DNA of 64,000 nt from Elysia chlorotica (Eukaryota > Mollusca > Gastropoda > Plakobranchidae), in NCBI GenBank assembly GCA_003991915.1, contig RQTK01000238.1, positions 124,993-188,992 of the forward strand, in the 5' to 3' direction. The position numbers and the translations under genes are program-made. The notes beneath the pieces are model-generated. The model was not told the DNA's origin, did no database searches, and saw only the letters and a list, made by a program, of their open reading frames with translations. Below are positions 44,841-58,700 of the stretch, piece by piece (within the stretch, counting starts at the first letter, position 1; each line of letters opens with the position of its first letter).

Positions 44841-47014
44841 CTATATAAACTTTTTCAAATAGTTCATAATTGGCTTTGTTCAGTGTAACATTTCTTTCTC
44901 CCTAGATATTGCGTTTTGTAACAAGACCTTTTTTTCTTATTCTTTTTTTTTTTTATAATTTTTTTAATACAATTTCAATAAATGCATTCCACAGATTAAA
45001 CACCAACTAAAGAATTAAAAACTGTCATGTGAGAAAAATAAGAGTAGAATCTTAACAGAACAGCACTATAGTATTTCAAACTAATGGGCTTGTTTAGATG
45101 CAACAGACTCTTTGATATAAAGCATAGCCTTGTAAGTGGAACTTCTAAGAGATGGTATTGGAAAGCGATGTGAGTAATCTACATGATATGTACACCTTTG
45201 CACTGAACTGGTCTGCAGTCTCCACATACATTTTTACAAAATTAAATTTTAACAGAAACATGTCTTCTTTTCCCCAATTTTCTTTACATTCGCAGCGCAC
45301 ATTTCTTTAGCATGATCAACAGTTTATGATTTTTTTTTTTTTTCAAACTTTTTGTGACAGTATTTTATTGAGTTTCTGTTTCTGTAGTTTCTATCCGACC
45401 AGCCAATCTCATACGATTCTGGGTAATATCCACTATCTATGGTTGGAGAAAAAGCTCTTTATTAGTGATTGGCCCCTCTAATAATATAAAGCAATGCATC
45501 TGTACACAATTTTTATGTCGGGATAAAAGAGGGGATCCCAAGATTATATTAACAACAAGCCAAATAATAAGAAACAAAAATCACCTGATTTGGGATCAAA
45601 GCTGTGCCTGATTAGATAATTATGCATTACCAACTGTGCTTTCTCATCCATATCTCCATCATAAGAAAACTTCTCCAATATCTTTCTCTAACCCATGTTG
45701 AACTATCACTCCAAATCATGTTTTGAATGCATTTCCGAAGTTTTACCTGGCAGGTTTGAAAACACTATTGGGAAAACATATACATTTAAATAAAAGTGTA
45801 ATAAATATTATAAAAAAGAGCAAAAATAAAAAGATAATTCCATTTTTCCCCTAAAACATTAATAATCCAATTCGGATATAAAAAAAAGTGTACAGGAATT
45901 TCAAAAAACAACAAATTGCATTCTTATCAACTTTATTATGCGTTTAATTCACAAATCCTTGTTCTTTACATATATAATAGAACTTTTAGTTTATAATCAC
46001 AATTATTGTATGTATTATTATAACTTCATTGTGAATTCAAATTTGAAAAAAAAAAAGGTATTTAAACATTGGTACCTTCTCATTCTCTCTCTCTCTCTCT
46101 CTCCCTCTTTCTTCCTTTTCTTTCTCTCCTATTAATAATAATACTTTTTATGTCTCAAAACATGAATAACTTTAAATAACATCCTAAACAAATAACTATC
46201 ACAAAAGCTTTTAGATTAAAAAAAAAATAGAAAGAGAAAAAATCTGTTTTTTACACATACATAATTATGTAAAGTGACAATTAAATCACAAACCATCATC
46301 AAATCTCTCTATCCCCAGCAAAGTTTTACAATTATATAAAGGCATAATTATGCAAGACTGTACCTATATTTTTCTTTGTTGACCACACAGCATTTGAAAG
46401 CTAAAAAATTAGTTCTGGCATTATTTGCAGCAAATGTGAGATCTTATCCGTTGATCAGAAATTCATCTTCATCAAGATTAAAAAAAACAAAAAACAAAAA
46501 CAAACTTTGCAAGTCCTTCCTAGGCTAGTGGTTTCATTAAAGAAATGCTTCTCTTGTTTAAGGGAGAGGAAAGGGATGGGCTGGCTTTATTGTGACTAGA
46601 TTTTAAACAAAAATAGTCAATATCTACATGTGATGTCAGTAAAGAAACAAACATGCAAGTGAAGTGTTACATTGACTAACAGCATGCCAAGGACAAAAGA
46701 GAGGCAGTAGATTTTTTCCATAGCCTTAAATAAAATACATTCATCACATGATCTTTTTTCCCCACACAGATATCCCTTTCTTTATTTATATCAATCCAAT
46801 GCTTTCTTCACAAAAAAGTCCTTATACTGAAACAAAAATGTTGACATAAAAAATGCAACAAGAGCAGGACAACTTGAAATATCTTAACTTATGATCCTTA
46901 TCTCAACTGTAATTGATTTCTTAATGTCTTAAGTCAGCAACTAGGCTAAACAATAGATGGTTCCAAAAACTAAAATATTATCCTTAAAAATAAAAATAAA
47001 AACAGTGACAGTGC

Positions 47015-47184
47015 AGGGGGACAGGACTTATGTCTCAACTGATCACATTATAATGTTACATGTACAGGCTAAACAGGTAGAGGACTAAATCCAACAAATA
47101 TTATTACCCCACTTTGGAATTGAAACTGGGAACCTCTTAACTAGAAGTCGAAGCCCAGCGCTCTATCACATAGGCCACTTAGAC
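47015..47184 (-). mobile_element. SINE copy 7 (minus strand, downstream of LIAS)
   Basis: The plus-strand reading TGATCACATTATAATGTTAC is the reverse of the body motif GTAACATTATAATGTGATCA. The head reads on the minus strand as GTGATAGAGCGCTGGGCTTC followed by a B-box-like CAGTTTCAATTCC. The 3' part of the body is missing. Confidence 0.65.
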
Positions 47185-47823
47185 TTTAGAAACAATTAAA
47201 GGAGGACCAAGATGTGTGCTAAATGGATGGTTCATATAAAACAAATGGAAAAAAAAAAGAAAATTATCTATATAGTATAGAATTCCATTCAATAGAAAGT
47301 AATCACACAATTATCATTATTAATATTATTATCAAATTATTAATTTTTTCTCTTCATCTTCTTCTTTTTCGTATTATTATTCAAGCAATCTTAAACAAAT
47401 TTTGGTGGAATTTGATTTCAAAGATAAATAAATAGAATCAGGAAGTGTCAGGAATCCCTATTTTTTTCTTTCACCATTTGAATGGTCATTAGATTGGAAA
47501 AGTGTAGGTATACAATGAAGTAAACAAAATTAATGTACAGGCTATTTAAATACTTAGATCTATGATCATGCCTTCTGAAACATAGAATTATTAAAATTAA
47601 ATGAATATGTAAAAATGTTTATTCTACATTTACAACTTGAGCAAGCAATATTGAACCAATAGAGTAACCTGGTTATTTTTCCATTTAACCTTCGAAATGA
47701 CAATAAATCAATATTTTAATTTAGAGACAAGACTTCTTATGAAACTTTTTGCGCTGAAGAAACAAACAATGCACTACGTGCGCAAGATAATATATATCCA
47801 TTTAGCCATTCTCAATTTATCTG

Positions 47824-47829
47824 TTTAAT
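47824..47829 (-). terminator. Candidate polyadenylation signal (ATTAAA) of LIAS
   Basis: On the minus strand ATTAAA lies about 65 nt after the LIAS stop codon (47895-47897). It is a common variant signal, but AT-rich sequence gives low specificity. Further TTTATT/TTTAAT matches lie downstream. Confidence 0.3.
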
Positions 47830-47894
47830 TCTGTATACTCCTGATGTTTCCTTTTTCCAAATCAAAGTCCGCAAACCAATCAACATTTTCCAGG

Positions 47895-49811
47895 TTAGGG
47901 TTTGGAGGTGTCCACATCAACCAATTTTTCAGCCTTTCTTTGCTGTGCCAAGTTCTTCAAAAAGAATTCACCTGTGAAAAAATAGCACAAAAGCAATAAT
48001 GTACGTTTGTTGTTATTGTTAATTTTAGTTTGATACATATATTATGAAATAGTTTAAAATCCAAGAGCAAGCTGCGTAAAAATATGTGTAGTTGAGGACA
48101 ATAGGTAATTAGACATAAAATTTCATTTATCCACTATGACCTATAAAATGGTTAAATCTTTAGCTTTGGTCTTTCTTAATCAATGATTTCTTAATGTACA
48201 TATTTTGAAAATAAATAAATATACTTTCATGTAAATGTTTGCAGAAATGGATGTCCACCTAATTGTTATAGGTAACTGGTATATTTTTTTAAGTCTATCA
48301 TAAAAAAGGAATGATTATTCAACTGTATCAAACATATAAGACAATGTATTAATTTGCTGTTTGAGAGTAATTGCTTCATTCTATCCTCTTTTATAACCAT
48401 AGAGCTAATTTCATGTATATCATAGAAATGCCATATTACCAGCTTTATATGAGGATCTCACTAAAGGACCACTCGCAGTGTACTTAAACCCCATCTTGTC
48501 TCCCATCTCCTGCCAGTACTTAAACTTGTCCGGGTGGACGTATTCCTTCACCTAGGTAAGAATATAAAGAACAGAAATATACGGTCTTATCTCAAATATC
48601 AAAATAGTGAATTTAAATTTCTCTCAAAACTAAAATATCCTTTTCAGAAAATTTGTATCTTTATTATTGAAAACAAAAATACACAATGTAAACAAACTCA
48701 AACACCTGATTTAAAATTTAAAAGAAAAGATAGAAACATTTATGGAAAGCACCTAACTACAGGCAAAAAATGTCAAGTTGTTGAGAATTAACCTTTTGAC
48801 ATTGCATGATTAATTATAAAAGCCTACTGGGCGACCAATTTGCGAGAATTTCCAAAAATATGTAAAAGGTAAAACCTTTGATTTATTCATTGTTCTAAAA
48901 TAGGAAATGTGCATATCAATATGAAGAGGTGCTCACACAAGAGAATACCAATGCGCACAACAAGTTTGTGGGGTGATGAGTAAAACATTTCAAATAAAGT
49001 TCAATTTATTTTCAATTGAAAAAATAAATGAAAATTGCGGACATTGTCTAAACTGTTGAAATCTCATAGAAATAAGCTAACCTTGAGATGCCTTTTTGTA
49101 GGCTGCATGTACTGACCTAACGTGAGACAGTCTACATCAATTTTTCTTAAATCTGTGGATAAATTAAAAACATATAAACTGAAAAAAACAAAAAAACCAA
49201 CAGAAATTTTTTAAAAAAGTAGTTCATTTTGGGTAGTGACTCTTTTAGCAATTTTAGTCATTACTTTATCATTACCCTACATGAGTATGAAAAACAGACT
49301 ATTTCTTTAAACAAAACTAAAACAACTGTAACCTCAAGTTGTAATAAATTTAAGGAACCAGAACCAATAATTAGTGATTTTACAACCTCCATCTTGAAAT
49401 GAATAAAATCTTATTTCCAGCTACATATTCTAATTTATGAGTTTCAGGGGCAGTGGTAAACACTAGGCTTTGTATTTTTTTTTCTTCAAAAACTACTTTC
49501 TTTTTAACATGATCTTTCATTTAAAACTTTTGAAATTCTCTCATATTAAGTTGTAACAAATAATTAAGTGCCCTGAAAAATTACTCTAAGCAATCAGCAA
49601 CTAAAACCACTGATGTTTAAAAAAGCAAAAAAAAATCATGTTATACCTTGCATAGTTCGCAAAATCTGATCATCTGTTTCTCCAAGGCCCAGCATAATTG
49701 ATGTCTTGGTGATCAAGGCGGGATGCTTCTCTTTCACATGTCGCAGAACAGCCAAGGATTGGGCATAATTTGCTCTTGGATCCCTCACTAACCTGAGGTG
49801 AAATCAATAAG

Positions 49812-49872
<61 letters not shown>

Positions 49873-52800
49873 GTAATGGAATAAACTCAAATCATGGTGC
49901 TTTTACGAATTAAAATTTCATAAAAAAAAAAAAAAAAGAAGATGGTATGGAACATGAGAATTTAAAATATAAAAATTTAAAAAAAAAGCATTCGTTAATA
50001 CAAGAACATGATTTTCCAAAAATAATTAATCTATGTGGTGGACCAAATGTATTTTTAAAGTAAGGGTGATAATTCTACAACAGCATGTTTTAACATGATG
50101 AACTTGCAGTTGTTTTTCCATATTCGTTTGGTTTCTAAATATGCTGTTTAAAAATAAAGACATTAATTTTGTTTTATCTCTATATTCTGAATGACACATC
50201 TCTTACATAATTGCTAAGACAATGTCTTCTTTGAAAAATGTATCTGACCTCTTAACAATAACTTCATCATTGCTTCCCATGCTAAATAACAATACATACA
50301 AAATTTTCAGGCAAGTAGCGATCCTACCATTGCATTTCTTTGACTGTCTCCACATTATGGGCGTATACGTCCAGGCCTGACATGGCCACTGTGCTCACAG
50401 CCTCCAAGTCGCCTCTAAAGTCTGGAGTCAGACACTCAACCAAAATAGTGTTGTTCCTGATTGAGATAACATATAACATGGTTACAGAGTTCATTTTGGG
50501 TAGTTCAAATAAGATATTCAAAATCATACCTATTGCCTAACATTAAAAACAATTTAAAAAATATTGCTTTTCTAATTATTATTATTAGTATTATTAGTAG
50601 TATTATCAACTGATTGCATTAATAAGCTTTACATCAGATAAAGGTGTTGTAAAAACAGAATACAAATGAATGAAGACAAAAGTCACCAGAAGGACTTTAA
50701 TACTATTCCTTTAAACAATTATTATTTAAGATCTTTGTCCCTACATTTCAGTTTATGTGTTTTCACAACATCGAAATAAAAAATGCAGCATCATACCTAG
50801 ATTTGATTTCTCTGACAGTCTGAGCAAAATGAGCGGCACCTCCATCTGGCAAATCTAATATCATAGGAAAATAAAACATTTTTTTAATTCAATCTAATAC
50901 ATGCAATATCCAAAGTAACATACATTTTTGCAGCAGCTTTGCCATTTTGTCTTGTTTTTTTTAGTAATCTATAATATTTCTTGACCACAGATAGTAAAAA
51001 AGAAGGTCAAAATAGAATAAATCATTAAATGTGAAGTAACTTGGGTGAATCAGGCAAAAGTCGCTGATAAACATTTTGAACTAGAACCCTTAGATAGAGA
51101 AAAGCCATTCTATATTGACCTTTTTCCTTTTCAAATAAAAATAAATATATATAGTTTTAGACGAGATACATTGATCTTTTCAACATGTTCAAGTGTATTT
51201 AAAAATGCTTCTTAACAAACTTTATATTAGCTCATAAAGTCACATTTCCGAGTTCTGCCTGATTCAGCCTGGTTGCTTCATAAATTTTCTACGCTTAGAA
51301 AACTCTAGCTCAAAACTTATATCGGTGACTTGTGCCTGATTCACCTTGGTTCAATCACATTTCCTCCTTAAGCCACCAACCTTAAAACAATGATATGAAC
51401 ATAGCTCTACCTTTCTTAAAATTTACATATTTTAACATAATGACTCTATCAGCCCTGCTTGAAGGTAGTGATTGTTTTAAAACTAAAATCGAAATATGAA
51501 AAGATAAACAAAAAATTCAGAAAATCTGTGACATATGTAAGAGACTTAGGAAACCTTTTTTTTTTTTTTATTTATCAAATCTACAACACACAATAACTCA
51601 TAGTTCTACTCAAGTTGTAGATTTTAAAACCCACCATCTCTGTCTACTGATGTAAGAACCACATAGTCGAGTCCCCATTCTGCAATAGCTTTGCCTGTGT
51701 TGACAGGTTCCATTGGGTCTGGAGGGGGTGGGTTCTTAGCAGTTTTTACTGAGCAAAATCTACAGCCCCTGGTACATTGGTCTCCAAGTACCTGAAATAT
51801 TTGGTTAAAAAAACTCATTATTGAATGCTTAGCTTAAAAGTAAAGACATAGTTTTACTGTCAAAATGGAATTGAAAACTGAATTAATAAAATGCACCTAA
51901 ACTCTTTAGTTTGAAGATAACTGTTACTAAAAAAAACAAAACAAATCATTTTAATAATAGAAAGAGAAGATATGTATACAAACAAAATATTACTTTTAAA
52001 TATTTACTAATCTAAAAATTATACTTTATATCACAGGCCACTGGGGTATAATTATTTCCAAAAAAAAACAAAAAAACAAACTATTAAGAGGTTGATTTGG
52101 CTGATCAGGACCATGAGTAAAATTAAGTATAACATGGCAAAATCAAGTTTTTGTTAAACTAAAAAACTAATTTATGGAAATGAAAAACGTTTGCTGTAGT
52201 AAGAGTTAAGAAGTATGTGAAAGAAGATTTGAAAAAAAAAAAAAATTAAAGGAAAAAAAAAGGTTCCAAAGAGTTGACAGTTTGCAAGTTGTGTTTTTTT
52301 ATCATTACATAGCAATTAATTTTATTCTAAATAAACTTAAAATGCAGATGGATGTGACAGGCGAAACAATGTAAGAGTTAGACCCAGCAGTATCATGTAC
52401 CAGGAAGCCTAATAGCTTAAAATAAGACTCTCTGAAAAAGACACTCCAAAAGAAATTATAGTGTTTCTCACCATGATGGTAGCAGTGGCAGTAGCGTGTT
52501 CACCACCTCCCCAGCACTCCCCTATATTTGGACATTTTGCCTCCTCACACACCTAAGATGTACAATAAGTAAAATTACACATTGCAATTTACACCACTGG
52601 CATTTTCATGAAGGTATACAATGTATAAAGCTGCTTTGAAATTGAATTCTTATAATCACACCTTCACATCATCATAAATATAAACTTAACAATTAAATTC
52701 CACTGTATAGTTTATGAACATACATGTGTGCTTTTACAACTTGCCATAATTATAATTATTGGCTAGACATCATTCCCAAATTAGCAAAACATGCAACACA

Positions 52801-55132
52801 ACTTAGTTGTAAATTGTTTTGAAAGTTTAGTCCATGATTCAATTTATAAAATCAAGCCTGATGAGTTGTAAGGCACAAAACATCTCTTGAAAGAACACAG
52901 GCAAGAGAAAATTTATATCAATTGTCATGCAATACATTATTTTTTCACATACATGCATAAATATTATATTTGTAAGACTAAATAATAAGAAAGCCATATA
53001 TATAATTACTGAAACAATTCCTGTGTCTAAGGGACTTACCGTGTGTAAGTTGAGCTTCCTCAATGTTTTCTTTAACTCACTGTAGTTTTTGCCAATGGGA
53101 ATTTCAGTCTTAAGCCATTTGGGAAGTCTTAATCTTCAAAGTAAAGCATCAGAAATGATCAGAAAATGTATTTTTTGATATTTGTTTTCTTTTTAAATAA
53201 TAAAAAAGGGTTCCGAAAAGTGAAAAAAAGTGTATACAAGTTTTTAATGATGGAAATATGGACTATCTCATTGCATTTATTTTTCACCGAAGGAGTTAAC
53301 TAAAAAAAAAGGTAGATAAAACTTTGCATAAGCAGGTATGTTTAGTATTATTTAGGAGCATATTTTCATCTTTAAAAAGTTTTAAAAAGTTACAAGATTA
53401 AAAACTTTGACATGAAAACAGTTTGAAAACATTACAAGCTGCTCTGAGACTGACTTCAGAGCATAAAAACACATTTAAAATTGCCTTAAATATATCTGTA
53501 GAGTGATATTTACTTTTAATTATCACCTTCTTTAGACACTGAGGAGCTCTCAGCAAAAGTAAACTGATTTCCAGAAAAATCAGATATGCAGGCAAATTGA
53601 AAAGGAAAAAAAAAAATTTTTTTTTTTTTTAAATAATCAAAAATGTTCTTACTTTTCTCCTTTGATTCTCTTAATTCCATCTTCACCATGGTACTCTTCA
53701 ACATTTCCAGTTATAAAATCTTCAAGGCTGGGTCCCTCAGCAAGTTTCTCCTTTTGATCTTTGGTGAGGTTGGTATACTGTCTTTGCAGTACCCCACATA
53801 AGCTGTTTGAATGAACTTGAGCTCTCTAAAACAGTAAGGAAATAACATAATGTTCAATTTCTTGGAATGAATACAAACTCAGACTGATGTAAAAGTATTG
53901 TGAATTTCATTTTAACTAAATTGGTTTATAATGGACTTTAAGGGGTAAAAAGCAACTTCAATTACAATGACATTGAAAGGCAAGCATCATACATCAATCT
54001 TTCTTTTTGATAATTAAAAGTAAAAGACATTCCTGCTAGCAAGTTTTTCAATATAGTTAATGGTATATTGAATGCAAGTCAATGAGCCAACAAAACCCAC
54101 CTTTACTGATCAATAGAAAGTGACTTTAGTTGGACTCTGGACTCAGAGAACTTGAATACTTGTTGTATTTGAAGCTATGCTAAATGCATGTTTAGAGTAT
54201 TATGTTTGAAGCCATCGAGTGTGCTAGCCAAGGCACAGGTAAACTGACAAGCATGACCCCCTACTGATGGGAGGTCAGATAAAAAGCAAACTAGGTGCAC
54301 CGTTACTAAACCACTGTGATGTATCCAGTGCATGTTTTAAGAGGGCATGCAATTTCAGTTTTTTCACAGTTAGTTCGTCAATCAGAATCCCCTGCAAAAA
54401 GGTGGCAAAGGGTACTTCTGTTGTTATAACTTGTTTGCACTGAACTCTAAATTTTGTTGTAACATTCTATCACATCATCTCTCATACTAGTCTGTGCATT
54501 ATAATGCTGGAAACATGTGCTTTGACAGAATCTTTTCAATAATTTTAGTGCAATTTTAATACTCTTAAAAATATCATGTTACGATCTAGATAGAATCTAG
54601 TTTGCAAGATTGTTACAACAATGTTACAAGCGGAGACGCATGAGACAGGATGATATTAAACTGACACAATTCCAACCAGAAGTGGATTTTGACCAATAGT
54701 GGGATTCAACCGCGAACCTTTCGATCTGGAGACCAAAAGCTTTACAACTTAGGCCAATTGCAAAAACTATCTAGTCACAATAGTGAGATCGCAAGCAATT
54801 GAATAAATCTTTCTTTGTGAAAAGGTAAAACTGTTATTAAAAAAGACATTCATGACTCTGTGTTTAATTAAAAAGACATTCATGACTCTGTGTTTACAAT
54901 AAAATTTTGCTTTTACATTTTATAAAATCAAATTTCTAGTCTAGATTTTAGATAGATCTAGATCTAGATCGCGATTTGCTCGCATCGAGTTTTAACCCCC
55001 CATAACATTCCCTTCCTTCAAATGTAAATTTGGACCATGAACAAAAACCATTAGTACCAACTTACATACAGAAACTCTCACCTTTGCACAGCTCAATCTT
55101 TGCCAGAGTAAACTATTGATGGAGGTCGCCAT
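47895..55132 (-). CDS. LIAS: Lipoyl synthase, mitochondrial (11 exons)
   Basis: Exons in transcript order: 55132-55082, 53825-53653, 53133-53040, 52552-52472, 51791-51635, 50854-50797, 50456-50328, 49792-49647, 49152-49082, 48551-48440, 47971-47895. They total 1149 nt and encode 382 residues, close to the human length. The enzyme is a radical-SAM protein that inserts two sulfurs into the octanoyl group on lipoyl-dependent proteins (E2 subunits, GCSH) in mitochondria. Visible motifs are the auxiliary 4Fe-4S cluster C-x4-C-x5-C (C108, C113, C119), the radical-SAM cluster CTRGCRFC (C139, C143, C146), then [51 protein letters not shown] and the C-terminal RSSYK (352-356). The N-terminus ([20 protein letters not shown]) is basic and lacks acidic residues, as expected for a mitochondrial presequence. 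All key residues are present and the gene looks functional. It is head to head with the HARBI1-like gene. Confidence 0.97.
49814..49873. repeat. (TAA)n microsatellite in a LIAS intron
   Basis: About 19 units of AAT between LIAS exons 7 and 8. Confidence 0.95.
54640..54765 (-). mobile_element. SINE copy 8 (minus strand, in LIAS intron 1)
   Basis: On the minus strand a tRNA-like head runs from TTGGCCTAAGTTGTAAAGC through GGTCTCCAGATCGAAAGG to the B-box-like CGGTTGAATCCC. A truncated body follows (CTGGTTGGAATTGTGTCAGT, CTGTCTCATG). It lies in the same orientation as LIAS. Confidence 0.6.
54838..54896. repeat. Two tandem copies of a 30-bp unit (LIAS intron 1)
   Basis: AAAAGACATTCATGACTCTG followed by TGTTTA occurs twice in direct succession with no internal difference seen. 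Confidence 0.9.
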
Positions 55133-55770
55133 GTCGCGCAACTTGCTGAAAGGACCAACATAGAGCCTATCGCCAAAGGTAAACATACCAAGGGAAGCTA
55201 CTCTTAGCTTTCTAATTGCACTAGAATGGTCATTGGTCAGCAAAGGAAAAAAAATCGTAAGCTAGGCTTAGGTCTAGATCTAGATCTAATGATAGCTTGG
55301 CTAGACCATCATCTACCGAGTACCGAACCAGCCTGAAAACGACACTCGTACGGACTGTTTTTTTTCACAAACTGCTGTAAACCTGTTCTTGAGATCCAGA
55401 TCCAAAAGACATTTAACGCTTAGAGAGCTTGGCTTTCTCCGACTCAAGACTCCCCGCTCCCCTGTTTTCTCACTGAATCTAATCTAGATCTATATAGGAT
55501 CTAGAATTTAGATTAGACCAGCCAACAATTCTTGCAAAGTTGGGTGCTTTCCAATACCTCCACCTTCCAAGTGACTGTAAAATCTAGATTTCCAATCAAA
55601 TTCTAGAAATCTAGATTCTAGATCTAGAGATCTAATGTACAAAAAGTTCACTGATTGTATCTAGATCTAGGCCAAAATAGGCTTTACTGTAGATGTTTGA
55701 TTATAAACAATGTACATCTCTTTAAATTATAAATAGGCTTTAGATCTAGATATAGGCCTAAACATTGATA
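55133..55770. promoter_or_regulatory. Head-to-head intergenic region of LIAS and the HARBI1-like gene, rich in TCTAGATC motifs
   Basis: The 638 bp between the two start codons must hold the promoters and 5' UTRs of both divergent genes. It contains repeated palindromic CTAGATCTAG-type motifs, for example at 55273-55288, 55482-55492, 55584-55590, 55609-55634, 55659-55670 and 55741-55751. More lie in LIAS intron 1 (54594-54600, 54951-54970). No clear TATA box serves either gene. A shared bidirectional promoter is an inference from the arrangement. Confidence 0.55.
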
Positions 55771-58700
55771 ATGGCAGATTTAGCTAAGAAACCTGTACCT
55801 AAATCTCAACGACCAAGACTGAGACGAGAGAAAGTATTTAGGGATCGGCATAATCCCCTCGAAGTTTTGACAGAAACAGAATTGCTTCAAAAGTATCGTT
55901 TTCCTCGCTGGGCCATCCTTCAGTTAACTGATTTGATCAATCAGTCTATTGCTCACCCAAGTGGTAGATCAGGTGCAGTACCAGCTCTGCTACAAGTTTG
56001 CTTGACGTTGAAGTACCTTGCTGGTGGGTCGTTCCAAGATGCTGTTGGTGAAAATCTTGGGCTGCACCAGACAACAGGTAGATCCAGCCCAAAACTACAT
56101 TATTAAAAGTCAAATCTAGTTTTCAACTAAATTTCGTTGGCACTTGTAACACATGTATTCGAAAATGAAAAAAAAACTCCAAGAATTTATATTGGATTAA
56201 TATTTTTTATTATATGCTAAAACAGTGTCTAGGCTCGAATGGTACCGAATGCGATGGAAACATCTATATGAAATCAATCTAGTCCATAAAAATGAAATTA
56301 TATATCACCAACTAAGTTGTTGTAAGTATTGACATGAAATATCACTTCAAAATTGTATTTTATTGATTGGCTGAAGGATCTATTGAGAGATGGTCAGTGC
56401 CATACTATATACATACTTATTGATAATTGAACTACTAATATCAGGCTTAATATTTTATACAGAACAGCCAAATGCAGTATTGGGATCACTGATTGCATTA
56501 TAAATACACCTTGACACATGCAACATTTAATTGTATGGATCTATGTATAAAAGGATATATTATTTTTCATTGAATTTATTGAATATATTTTTCTTCAGTG
56601 AGCCGAACCTTGCATAGAGTTTTGGATGCCCTTGTGGAATTAGGACCCAGATATATCAGAAAGCCTTCACAAGAGGAAGCTCAGATGCAGAAGCAAATGT
56701 TTCGGTATGATTATCATCATAATAATGCTACGGTTGACATTAATGATTTTTCTTTTCTTAAATTAATCCCTGTTTTTGTTTTTTTTCTAGTTTAGAATAT
56801 ATAGAGGTGTGATTTTTGTTTTGTTTTATGAATATAACTACTATATATCAATTTTATCAAGTTGTGTGTGCAATATTTGTATTGTAATTAAATTTTTTGG
56901 AAAAAAGACTATCAAATAATAGCTTTACGTTAGCAGGTAGTTTTATTGTATCTTTCCTTGTCACATTTAATTATAATGATATGATGTACTCAAGTTCAGA
57001 TGCTCTTTTTCAAAGTTTGTCAATTCCAAAATCTATGCTCTTAGTATAAAAATCATGCACTGGTATATTTTGAAGCATCAGTTTTCATCGTTGAATTTAT
57101 TTTTTTTTTTTCAATTCCCCAGTGTAAAATATGATGACCATTAATTGTTTTTCAATTTGCATGGTCAAATACGATGCACTTGAATTTTTTTGTCAATTGG
57201 TATCATGAACTACGATGCACTTTATGTCTCTAATTTATTTTCAAAACACATTGTAAAAATGGATGCATTCTGGTTTGTTCCCAATCACATTATCCACATA
57301 TAACATTTTATTTGAAAAAAGCATTTCAAAATCAAAACAAAAAGAAAGAGGACGCTATGGCCCAAGTGCAAGTGTGGAGACTCACCTTGTCATTTTTTTT
57401 TAACTGTTATTGAAAAATAGTTTCAAAACAGGGCAGGGAAGGGCTGACCTTTTTTTTTTCAAGCCTTGCTCTGCACCAATTGAAATCCACCTATTATTTC
57501 TTGGCGCATTTCTGATTAAAAAAAACAAAAAAACAAGTCCCCTCCCCCTAATCAAAATTGTTTCAATTAAATTAAGATGCAACCTTTGGGTTCTCCTTGA
57601 ATCTGACGTTAAATATGGCTGTATATGGAGTCCGTAGTATTTAGTTTGCTCGATCGATTGAATACAGCAGTAGACTATGTTTGCACCACTGTGGTGTACA
57701 CTGTGCTGTTTTTGAAGTACATCACAGTCAACGATGGGGATTGACACTTTGTATATATATAATTACTGCTCTGTTTACATGTGTATTTCTCTCCAGAAAC
57801 ATTGCTGGGATCCCTGATGTGTTTGCAGCCATTGATTGTATTCATGTAAAAATCAAGGCTCCTTCTGAAAATGAGCATGTATTTTTGAATAGAAAAAATA
57901 CTTTTTCAATAAATACACAGGTAAAACTAAGTCTCTTCTAAAAAATTTTGTTTTCTTTTTGTTTACACAATATATGTTAAAACGATACTTAAACAGCTTT
58001 CTAAATGTTGAATGGCCAGCTTGCAGAACTTTATAGTGGCGTCTATAGGTCCTTAGCTTTTTTATGGCACTGCAAGAAAAAAAAAAGTGTACTTGATTGT
58101 CGGTACATTACTACTTCAAGGTATTATCAAATCCAATTTTTTTTATTACCCAGCCTTTTCTAACTTCATTATTAAACTGGAAAAAAAAGAAAATTTGAAA
58201 ACAAATTCAAACATCATTTATTAGCTGTTCAAGTTGAAAAACTTCAATTATGAGCTGTACAATATTAGAATAATGAGAACCTTTTAATTTTAGTTGTTTG
58301 GGAATACCTGTAATTTTAACTTTGGAGCAAGAGGATTCAAATTACGAAAAAATGTGCATAACATATTGACATCAATGACAAAAAAAAACAATTGCATAAA
58401 CAGTTTATCTGTGGAGAAATGAATGTTATTTGTTGTTGTTTTTTAATGTACATGTAATTTAATTTTTGGATTTTATCACTTGCTTTAATTTTTTTTTTTA
58501 ATTATTTGAATGTGGGAGAGTCAATAACTTCAGGAATGCCCTTATCATGTTTTTTCATTACATACAAAAAATGAAAATCACTCAGGATTTTTGTTCAGAT
58601 GGAAATTTATCAAAATCTGTTAAAGACTTTCTAAAACATAGTTGAACATTCATAAAGTTCTAAAAACTTTAAAATCCACTGCACATTTTAGTGCATAACT

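Noticed and set aside
55765-55770. Upstream start two codons before the chosen ATG in the HARBI1-like gene
   Set aside because: That codon is TTG. The first true in-frame ATG is at 55771.
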